63,305 bases of DNA from Heterotrichella gracilis (Eukaryota; Sar; Xanthophyceae; Tribonematales; Xanthonemataceae): contig JAULBX010025331.1 of assembly GCA_032358255.1 (NCBI GenBank), positions 1 through 63,305 of the forward strand, written 5' to 3'. This document shows positions 48,339 to 58,500 of the stretch, one piece after another. Each line of letters opens with the position of its first letter. The stretch's first letter is position 1. The notes under the pieces are model-generated. The model saw only the letters and a list, made by a program, of their open reading frames with translations. It was not told the origin of the DNA and searched no databases. The translations under genes were made by a program, and so were the position numbers.

Positions 48339-49399
48339 GATGTGCTGTGGGTGAGTAACAGGGGACTGATTCATGGGGGTGAACAGAGAGTGGAGGGGGG
48401 TGTTAAATTCTCAAAGCTACAACCGCGTTGCTTTTGTTGACTCTAAGCGTGCTTTGGGTACGGCAGTCAATTACAAATGCTACAGTTTGATTAGCAGTCA
48501 CCCTCGCATATTTTGCGCCACCCAGCTCTGTCTGGCAGGCCCTGTATTATACTTTACCATGAAATGTTTCCAGATGCATTGGTACCTATATAGCTACCTC
48601 CGCATTTGCTCATAATGCTGCTTCAAGCAGTGTCCCTTCTATGCAGCAAATAATTGCTGTGGGATTAGTCCATTGAACTCTGTCATTCTGATAAGTTAGA
48701 TACTCCTGTGCTTTTTCCAGTGCACTAGTAGGTCAGATTGTTGCTTGCTTGTTACAAGATTTGTAGCATGTGATGGTTGCCAAAGTTGATTGACACGGTC
48801 TCAGCTATACATACGACATGTCGAGGTTGTGTTGTTGTGGAATGACTGTCGCCCAGTCGTTTGAACACTGCAATGAATTTTCTTGGTTGCTATGAGCGAA
48901 AGTAGGACGGCGGCCAGAATTGCATGGTAAGCGTGTAGCTGCTCACCCTAATGCGCAAACATGTTGCTTTGCACCCCTGAGGGTGAAGTATACACGTTGC
49001 CCGGCACCCACTGGCTGGCCTTAGTTGTCCTGCGGCGTCCTGCGGCCCGTCAATAGTTGCACCCGGTGATTGCGAGGTATTTTGGTAACCCGTAACGGCA
49101 ATTTTGCACAATCATAATGGAATGAATTAATGTACATAAGCTTCATCATGACCATGGGGCATCTGATTCAGCATATGCATGCATACGTTGCAGCATGTGC
49201 CTTTTGACTTCACAATGATCCAATCTGTACTCCAGGTTAGCATGTGCTGGCAGGGCCTGTTTAACCTAAATTAGGGTTTGGTGTCATTTGGTACCTTGTA
49301 CAGCTCGGCCAAGTCGTACGCAGTCACGCGCTGCTTATTTAAGCATGCGCGAGTTTTTTATTAGCAGGGTCCTAACGCAACTTGCGAAGCCTAGAGCCT
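48339..49399. other. Intergenic region
   Basis: About 1 kb between two plus-strand genes. It contains a short direct duplication GTCCTGCGGCGTCCTGCGGC (about 49027-49046), a TGCATGCA palindrome at about 49176 and one TTAGGGTTT telobox (about 49272). No gene is seen. Confidence 0.45.
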
Positions 49400-51809
49400 A
49401 TGATAATCACTTGCAGCATGGCATGTAACACCATGCTCCTGACGTTGGCGGTGGCTGTGCTGGTGGCCACCGCCAGAGCGCAAGCGATCTGCGGCTCGTC
49501 TCCAGACGGCACACGCCCATGCAGTCTTGCACCTGGAACAGGAGCCGCCAATGCTCCAAGCAATGGGTCGAATTTCACCCTTGCCGATGTTGCAGCAGAC
49601 TCCGAACCAGTCGGCGACGCAGGGCTGCTTACAGAGCCTGCACTGGGCAACAGCAGCGTCACGATGACACCCGAGGAGTGGGACGGGGAGGAGGTTGATG
49701 AAGGCTATGACGACCTGGTGGAACCGTTTCCTATGACGAAGAGCATCGTTATCACGACAAACCTCACCACTGGTGAGTTTTGCCGTTGTCGAGGCAACTT
49801 TTAGGCACGACCTTGCAACCTTGTATGGCCAGCGATATTCGCCCTGGCGCGGCGCCCTTAACGTGCACTGAGTGCACTTGCTAACCCTCTGAGAAGTAAC
49901 CCTCTCCCTGAAGTATTTCTTCAAGCTGGTGAACATTCAGCCTGTCAGGTGTTTGATGAGGTTGGGCCCAGTCACCCATATATGTACCTATATAGCTCCC
50001 CTGACTGTGTCACACAGTGCTATTCCAAGGATAAAATCTGATACTTCCCCAGCGCACCTGGTAACCAGGCAAGATATGCCACTGGGTGACCCAGGCAGCT
50101 GCGGTGACAACCACGTGTGCAAGTTCCTTTGGCTCAGAAGATGTGATATATCTAGTGTGTATCAGGCTGATCAAAATATTATTGTGCACATGTTCATGCA
50201 TGGACCTTGGGTCACGACTCGGGTCACATGACAGCACTTGCCACAATTCTTTGTTTTTTACTACTACTTGCGGCCCAATGTACGAGTTCACAGAAGGTCA
50301 TCATTTACCATGCAATAAGCAGGCAATGATTGATTGCAATCCTTGGACACCCGGTGATAAGCTTGTAATGAGTGGTCACCACTGAAAAATCTACAACTGT
50401 GCACACTGTGTGCATGTGCAGGTGAAGCCATCAACTGCAGTGCCGCATATGCGCACCTTTCTGATGACAATCTCGCCTGCTGGGTGTGGGCGCAGGCAGG
50501 GGAGTGCGATGCCAACCCGGCGTACATGGGGATAAACTGCAGGACGGCATGCGCAGGCTGCCCACTGCCAGGTGAGGCTGGCGGATCCTTTAATCTAGCA
50601 GATAATTTCCTGCAGGGGTAATGGCATTACTGCTGCAAAGTCTGTCAAGGTGATTGGGGGTGAAATTGGGCTTCCCCCATTGGAAGATGGTTCTATCATC
50701 ATTACAGTACCGTTGGAATATCCTGTCTTGAAACATAGCCTGCATGTCGTTGCGGGCATGCATGCATCGCAACTGTAGCCTTATAAACCGTCTCAGACTC
50801 TGAGGCAGAGCACTGCAATTTTAAATGAGTGGATATTATATATTATTACCATTTTACAAGTATTTAATATATGTGCAGGAATTCGCAAATTTTATTGGAT
50901 TTGTCATTGCCCAACTCACTTGATGCTCACTGCGCCGATTGCAATCAATGATCACTTCAACGTGTTAACAATTGACACTGAACCTACTGGGATGGGTAAT
51001 TACTGTTTGTGAGCCACTCATGATTTTGATCACAGGGAACAATGGAATTTAAGCAATTTCTTGCATGCCCAGGCTGTGCTTTGGGCGTGGATAGCATGGA
51101 CAGCTGCAGTGACTGGGCCGAGCCAAGCAGCTGTGACAGTGCAGCGGATGCCATACGCGTGCAGTGCCCCAATGCGTGTGGTCTGTGCAATGCAACCTCC
51201 ACCCCTGCCGTGACTGTGGTGGAGCTTGGGGCGTATGACAGCCAGACGCAGTATGAAGGCGCAGTCAATGCTGCTATGGAGGCAGAGCTTGATGGCTTCG
51301 GTCTTGATGATACGCAGGAGGATGTTGAACCATCTGAGGACAGGCCTGGTACTGACGATGCAGACCTGGCTGAGAACGATGACCCTGTGTCTGACCCAAC
51401 CAGCTCACAGTCAGAGGAATCTGATGATGATCCAGCGAGCAAGCCCTCAGATGCTGATTACCTTGACAACAATGACCCCACAGAGCCAATGGATGATCCG
51501 TATGAAAACCCTGACATTCATTCAGCCTTCTGGAACTACACGAACCTGCCAGCCAACGACAGCAGTGTCATTTCCCCATCCGCCCAGCCAGATACCATTC
51601 TACCTGTGGTGTCAAATAGCACCATTGGTGTTGTAAATGCAACACAGGGAATGGAGCAGACAGCTTCCTCTACATCAGATCAGAACGACGATGTGTGGAT
51701 GCCGTTGGCGATTACGCTGATCAGTGTTGGTGCAGTAGCAGCCCTGGTACTGCTGGTGGTGGTGATTCGGCGCACGCGCAGCAAAGAGTATAAACCTATG
51801 GAGATTTAA
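49400..51809 (+). CDS. Type I membrane protein with two ShKT domains
   Basis: Three exons keep frame: 49400-49772, 50422-50571 and 51073-51809, giving 419 residues. The N-terminus MACNTMLLTLAVAVLVATARA is a signal peptide; ATG at 49400 or 49418 are both possible. Exon 2 exactly encodes one six-cysteine ShKT domain (Cys130 to Cys171, with CWVWAQAGECDANPAYM and CRTACAGC). Exon 3 opens with a second, more divergent one (Cys176 to Cys213, ending CPNACGLC). A long acidic Asp/Glu/Pro/Ser stalk with several NxS/T sites follows, then one membrane segment (about residues 384-406, ISVGAVAALVLLVVVI) and a short basic tail. ShKT domains are small cysteine-rich modules often attached to extracellular hydroxylases or proteases in algae; here no enzyme domain is present. 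Function unknown: possibly an adhesion or receptor-like protein. Confidence 0.85.
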
Positions 51810-52194
51810 ATGCACCCTCCTACTTCCCCATGACTGCTGGCATTTGCGACAGCCTTATTGTTTTCCTTCAAAGGTGTATACCAGTACAAAGCCTTGGCGG
51901 CCACTTCATGGCAGCGCTAAATTGCGCAATAGCTTTTGCGCCGTGTTGGTATCTGACAGTGGACTATACTGCAGATAATTCCCATTGCTCAGTTATAATT
52001 TCAAATGAATCATCTGATGTTTGATCTGTACTGACCAATTTGAGCCCATTATCTTGTGCTTGCATCCCATGTATTGGTATCTCTACTTGGACGTTGGTCC
52101 ATGCCTCCGCTAGGCATGCTTATTTTTGCCGCTCAAGGCCAGGGTTTTCACAGTGGTGCCGTTGAAGGTCTGATGCCTCACTGAGGTTCAACCT
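51810..52194. other. 3' flank of the ShKT gene
   Basis: Non-coding. It should hold the 3' UTR of the ShKT gene. No other feature is seen. Confidence 0.35.
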
Positions 52195-52262
52195 ACATAC
52201 AAACACAAACAAGCAAAAAGGCGTTCCAAGCCGTCATCGGTCTGATTCATGAGATTCTTGTG
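52195..52262 (-). mobile_element. 3' end of a non-LTR retrotransposon (family A), second copy
   Basis: Reading on the minus strand, 52216-52240 repeats exactly the 25-base block at 29-53 of the window and is followed by a degenerate TTTG-like tail down to about 52195. The sequence just upstream of the block also resembles the left-edge copy (CAGGaaCACAaGA against CAGGggCACAcAG). The stem-loop has one mismatch here. The tail is more decayed, so this copy is probably older. Confidence 0.55.
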
Positions 52263-52995
52263 TTCCTGCTTGAAATCATAGTGCTGATTCAGAATGTAGT
52301 GTAGTATACAGGCATCCAGAAGATTTGCAGCAAGATTTCCCATCACAACACCTATACCGCCTGGGAACTCTTCGTCGAATTTCTGGACCACCCAGGGCCT
52401 GGGTTGTCACTGGCGCAATCGCGCATGCATGCATGCAAGGACTTATCCAGCGGCACACCCTAGCTAGGGTCCTGATGCAACCCACCAACCACAATCGTGA
52501 GCCCCTGCCAGCACTGTTTAGGGCCATGATGCACACATAGTTGAGCAAAGGCTTTGCTACACGCCTAGAAACTTTGAGCAGGGGTCACCTGCTAAGTTTT
52601 CACCTGCTTGAAAGAACACCTACCTCACCTTGGTGGTGGTGTGAGCTGCATAGCACCCGGTCCGCCCACTTGCGCACCACCACTGTTCGATATGCCTGCG
52701 CGAGGCCCAGCAGTGCATGGCAGACAAGCAGGGCCTTTCCTGTCCATCTTACCGTCTCCCTTCACAGGAATAATTCCCAGGAACAAGCTGAAGTGGGTTT
52801 CATATGCGCGACGCAACTCAGCCTTGGCTGCAACGGCAAGGTGAAACTTGCTGTCTGTCACGCAAACATATAAGAATTCATACCATGGCTGCGTTCTTTT
52901 AACGCCCACCGCCGCTCAGTGGCATCAGATACTCATTCTAAGTATGTGCAGCAACCCACTTGGATGCTACAACGCTTGTGTAGGACAACCAAAGA
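52263..52995. other. Upstream region of the fructosamine kinase gene
   Basis: Contains ORFs on both strands of up to about 100 codons without recognisable motifs, and a run of overlapping TGCATGCA palindromes (about 52424-52436). A part may be retrotransposon body belonging to the adjacent 3' end, but no reverse-transcriptase motif is visible. Confidence 0.3.
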
Positions 52996-55370
52996 ATGGT
53001 CTGCAGGGGTGGCGAGAGCGTTCAGGAGTGGGTGGAGGAGAACCTTGACGGTGGCAAGGTCGTCAAGCAGTCCCTGGTAAGCTCCTCGTCTTGGTCTTCG
53101 GCATACATCTACTCCATGCAATCCGGTGCCCAATACTTTGTCAAGACCAGCTTGCGGGGGGGCGACGATGGCATGTTCAAGGGCGAGGCGCTAGGATTGA
53201 ACGCTATGCACGGTACGTCTACACCACGTTTGGCACAGCAGTGTGCCGAACCTTTTGACACTCGCATGCATGCATAGCTGACATAATGCATGCATATCCA
53301 GCTGTCTGTGACCATAGAATACTGTTTGCTACTTTCGCGTCTCAAGCTTATCTGACCCGTCCGCAGCTACAAACACCCTGAAGGTACCCAAGGTCTTCCA
53401 CTATGGCCCCATCAACTCAGGTAAGACCTATCACATTGTCATACAGAACCAAACGCGGGTTCTCGCTCTCTCGGCAGTCCGACACCTCATTGAAAGCGCT
53501 GTGAATGAGCAAGCTTGTGGCAATTCAGTCGCTGTACTGCTGAACGCTTCCCTGCCACAAGTGGTCCATGCGAGGAAAACCCGCTCCAAACCCTAGAACA
53601 AACCCTAGCCCTGCTTTCCCCCCACAGGGCGCGCGGGCTCTTTCATCGTGATGGAGCACCTCGAATTCAGCGGGAGGGCGGCGCAGGAGGATCTGGGTAG
53701 GCAGCTGGCGCTCATGCACCTGGCAGAACCCTCGGTAAGGTCTTTGTGTCCTTGGAGGATGCGCTGTATGCATGCCAGTGTTGGTCCTGGATGTGTGGGC
53801 AGAGTGTAGTGGCAGGCTGTTCAATGAACACTGACATGCATGGTCTAGTGTCGCAATCAGAATTGCAATAGCACTACTCACTCTGCATGCAAGCCCCGCA
53901 GTTACTCATTGTGACATCTCCTACATAGCGCAGTTGCCCACACAGCCGCCAACCTGCACCAAAACAAAGCTCAAACCCCTTGCTCCACATCCATTGGCCT
54001 GTAGGACGAAAATGCCCGGGGGGGCAAATTTGGATTTGCGGTGGACAACACTATCGGTGGCACGCCCCAACCCAATGGCTGGTCTGATGACTGGGTTGAC
54101 TTCTTCAGAGAAAAGAGGTTGCGACACCAGCTGCAGCTGGCAGGGGATCAACGGCTGAACCGACTAGGAAAGAAACTTATGGACAACCTGGAGGTGCTCT
54201 TTGAGGGAATTGAGGTGCGCCTAACAGGGGCTATACAGGAAAATTAAAAAGGAATCGCGCGCTGCAAGATTGATGGGCGCACATTGCAAGGCAAAATATA
54301 GGTTTAAACCTATGTTCGGTGAGGGTGTGTTGCCTGCATATAGACTTGTAGATACGACATGCTGCCTCATGCCCACAAAAGTGCACCCTGACCTAAGTTC
54401 CATATGCAATCAATTGATAATGACATATAAATGGTGACAGGTGCGCCCCAGCATCCTGCATGGTGACTTGTGGAGCGGCAACATCGCGGCGGTGGATGGC
54501 CAGCCTGCCATCTTTGACCCGGCGACCTACTACGGGCACCATGAGGCGGAGTTTGGCATGTCATGGTGCGCAGGGTTTTCGGGAGGCTTTTGGTCCGCCT
54601 ACCATGAGATCATCCCCAAGGCACCAGGTGAGAGGCTTGGGGGAAGAGGTAGGGGAAGCAGTGATTACTAATATCCTGAGAGTTATCCAACCCTGCCTGT
54701 CTGTACATATTGTGGTTTCCGACATTGCCGGCCAATCGGTTTGTGGACCACCAGGTGTGCTACCGTGTGTGTGTGGGGGGTGTTTTTCCTTGCTTCATAT
54801 GCCAATTTTTTTTAAATCCGATTGGCTGATACCATAACAGCATTTGGCGAGGCCCTCAAGTCGCGTGGGATCAATAGATGGTTCAGTGCCAGGATAGAGC
54901 TGCGTGGCGCCGCATGTGCAAGACTGACTGCTATTGCTGGAATGCATGTAACTTACTAACTAACTAACCAATTATTTGGCAAGGCTTGCACAACCTAACG
55001 CCTCGCTGGATCAGGTCAGCCCATACCCATGGTATTGGCCCTGGTCTATCATGATGGCGACTGACAAGATTACACATTATGCCTTGTACGTAACAGTAAC
55101 AACGGTTAACCACATTCCCACACAGTGATTACCCTGAGCCTGGGCCATATATCTGTTGGCCCATATTGTGCAATATAGCTGGTCCTGTAACAACAATGCG
55201 CCTTAAACAGAACCCACGCACCCTTACAACCTGGCCCTGTCCCTGCAGGTTTTGACCAGCGCAAGCAGCTGTACCTGCTGTACCACTACCTCAACCACTA
55301 CAACCTGTTTGGATCAAGCTACTACAACCAGAGCGAACAAATCCTGACGCAACTCACAAGAAACATGTGA
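52996..55370 (+). CDS. Fructosamine-3-kinase / ketosamine-3-kinase family protein
   Basis: Six exons keep frame: 52996-53212, 53367-53420, 53628-53734, 54005-54214, 54441-54627 and 55249-55370, giving 298 residues, normal for the family. It phosphorylates the sugar moiety of glycated amines so that the adduct falls off, a protein-repair step. Visible motifs are the lysine strand AQYFVKTS, SFIVMEHLEF (hinge), KFGFAVDNTIGGTPQPN, the catalytic loop ILHGDLWSGNI and the metal-binding FDPATYYGHHEAEFGM; Lys, catalytic Asp, Asn and the metal Asp are all kept. Plant relatives are plastidial, but no transit peptide is seen in this model, so either it is cytosolic or an upstream exon is missed. It ends towards MAD1, with 227 bases between the stops. 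Confidence 0.93.
54912..54969 (+). repeat. Dispersed repeat (family C), copy 2, with ACTAACTAAC tail
   Basis: Matches 34335-34396 over GTGCAAGACTGACTGCTA and TTGCTGGAATGCATGTAAC, then carries an ACTTACTAACTAACTAAC tail. It lies in intron 5 of the fructosamine kinase gene, sense to that gene. Confidence 0.6.
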
Positions 55371-55597
55371 GCATGGCCTGGCAGGGCACCTGAGGGTGAT
55401 CGCCACCTTGCACACTATAAGCAGGGCAGAACCATTTGAATCACTGCCGGCAATTGCACAGGTACACATGGATATGCCTGCCGAGCAACAATTGGATACA
55501 GATACAACTGAAAGGAATATTTCGTACTGGGCAGAGTTCTAAGAGTAAACTTGAGACTTGATGCTGAATTCTTGACCATTAGGCGATACCTCCCTGG
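55371..55597. other. Convergent 3' region of fructosamine kinase and MAD1
   Basis: Only 227 bases lie between the two stop codons, so the 3' UTRs of the two transcripts very probably overlap antisense to each other. Confidence 0.5.
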
Positions 55598-58500
55598 CTA
55601 GCACTGCGTTGCTTTCTGGAAGTTGTCCATTGTGAGATTGGCTGTGAAGGCAGGGATGTTGTTGAACCTGGGGGGGAGGAAGGGGGTAGGCGGTCAGGAA
55701 AGCATGTTGAGGCAGGGAAAGCTCCATACAGGCACACATGTGGCAGTGTACAATGTGGGCGACAGCTGTGCAAATGCGATTGCAAGTGAGTAATTTAAAT
55801 GAACATGCAGGCAGAGTAGCAAAGGAGGGCATTGAGTAGACAATTTCGTTTTGTTTGAATAGCCCCAATCCTGGATTTAAACTGAGGTATAGGTTACGCC
55901 TGTCAAATGATCGGCCCATCACAGGCCCAGGGTTTGTGTCAGGGTTTATTCAAGGTCTTCTTCACCCACTTTTGTATGAACACCTCCACCTCCTTGCGCA
56001 GCTGCGCCTCGCTGTACTCTGTGGGCACAAACTCCAGCGACCCGTCCTTGGACATCCTGTAGGCACACAGGCACACCAGGCGCATGAGACACTTGCTGGC
56101 GCCGGCTGCATGCATGCCGCATGCTTGCGTGCAACTTGCCAGTTTCTGGGTCACATGAGCCACCTTGACTGCTGCATGATCCCATCCACGTATATTCAAG
56201 CACAACGATCCAGACAAAGAGCAGCGCACCGCAGTCCACAGTCCACATGCCCCATGACCCAACTACCCACCACCCCTTCACCCATCCCCAACCGCCACCA
56301 CCACCATACGCAGCAACTTCATTGGGCATACTGCACACATGTTAATGTGCATCCCCACCTGAACACGAGCTGCTCCCCGCGCGCCGCGTGTGCCGGCGTG
56401 AGGCTGAGGGTGCTGGGCATGCCGCTGCGCGCCGCACTGGCCTCGCTCGCCACATCCAGCCTGTACCCAAACAGGCCCCACACCGCCTCGCGCAGCTGCA
56501 GGATGTGTTTGCTGAACACCTCCTTCAGGCGGGAACCGGAGCGCTCAGCCTTGGCGGCCCGCTCGCGCAGCAGGTTGAGCTCCGCCTGGGTGGCGGCGGC
56601 GGCCAGGGAGTCCACGGGCGGGGCGGAGCCGGAGGTCTGGCTAGCCTGGGGGGGGGGGGGGAAGGGGGGGATAGGAAGTGGCGGCGGGGGTGTCAAGTGT
56701 GGTGGTCAGGTGCGTGTGGCCAGAGCCATGTGGGATCAGTTTTAATACTAGTATTTGTATTTAGACGAAAAACCTAGTGATTTGCAACAAACAAAAGAAC
56801 TAATACTATTTCTAATAGTATAAGGCTGAGCCTGTGCACCCATAATACTCTTTTCTCTGTATAATATATTCAGCATTCCTGCGCACCTGCATCATGAGCA
56901 GCTGGTCCCTCAGCGCCTGCGCCTCCGCCTGCGCCTGCGTCAGCGCCTGGCCCTGCTCCTCCTGTGCCAGCTGCGCCTCGGGGTTGAGCACGTAGTGGAG
57001 CACCTTGGTGGTGGAGCGGTTGAAGTCGCCCTTGCCTAGCCGCTCCTGGCAACAGGGCAAGGTCGCTGTGAGATTAAGGGTGAATAAGGTGGTGCGTACA
57101 GGTGCTGGCTCTACTACTTTTGCTCCAACATTACAACCTTCGCCAACCAAGCGAGTGCACCCGCTCCAACTCCTTAAACCCTAAACAGGCTGCTTTCTTC
57201 CGTAGGATATGTTGTTTGCACTCCTTCCACCCGGAGTGAACAGAGATAACGACGCAAGAATGCAGTTTGAAATTCCATTTTGAGATCGTCTCCCTTTCCT
57301 TTTCTGCCATCTCACCTGCAGCTTTGCATTCTCCCTTGCCATCCGATCCAGCTCCTTGTCCAGCTGCGCCGCCTGCTTCTCAGCAGCAATCGCGCGCGCC
57401 TCGGCAGCAGCAACCTCCTCCGCGTCATCGGCGGTGCGCGCGGGTGCGGACGTGGCCTGCGCCAGCGCGGCCTCCAGTGCGGCATGCGACTCCTCCAGCT
57501 GGCGAATGCGCTCCACTTGGCGCTGAAGCTGGCTGTCTGCAGCGCCTGCGGGCACGCGATTGGAGTACATTGGGCCTTGAATGCACCGTTCAAGCATGAC
57601 CCACTGGCGCCCCAACCCCGCATAGACCCCCACATGCCCTACCACGTTTGGTGGCAAGCCCAGCTAATCCACATGCGCATTCCAACAGCTGGGTGTTCCA
57701 AAGTGGGCTGATGGGCATACAGCATGCAACCCCCCTCCCCCCCCTCCTTGCACCGCACCCTGTCCCTCCCCCTGCATCAGCACCGCCTCAGCATCGTAGC
57801 TGGCCAGGATGAGGCGTAGCCCATCCCTCTCCTGCTGCACCACCTTGTGTCGCACCCCCTGCTGCCGCGCATGCGCCTCCAGGTCAGACAGGGAGGCAGT
57901 CAGCTTCTGGACAGCGGCCTCGGCAGCGGCCAGCTTGGCGGCTGCTTCGTCTCTGGCACCTGCACAGTGAGGAGGGTTAGGGGTTTTAACATTAACAGAG
58001 ATGACAAACGTTTTTGCAAAAATGTTCATTTTAGAAAACGTTCACATCCAATCGACGTAAATTCACATTTTATTTGTAGGAGCAGGAGACAAACCCCCCT
58101 TCATACGAGAGCGGCAGGGGCACAGTGCGCGGTGCCCATGCATGAGCAGTGGTCGCGCTTATATATGGCATGGCAGTGAGCCAGCGTGGAGGGTTGCCAT
58201 GCCGCATGCCATGCATTGGGACAAGCGACACGCGTACGGTGAACAGCCTCTTTGGCGATGCCATGCAAAGCAGCATGCATGGAGGGCCACATGAATAGGG
58301 TATACCTGTATCTGTAGCCAAGGGTATACTACAGGCTAGGGTATACGGCCTGTTGTCATTTTGCTGGGTCCAGCTGCCTACCTTCCACCTCCTTCAGCAG
58401 CGCCTCTTTCTCCCCCAGCTTCACCAGTGCACTGATGCTCTCCCCCTGGAACTTGGCCACTAGGGCCGCCACGTCATCGGGGGTCTCGATCACAAACTTG

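Noticed and set aside
52188..52391. Minus-strand ORF of 67 codons that looks protein-like
   Set aside because: Its end is simply the translation of the family A retrotransposon 3' block; the rest has no recognisable motif.
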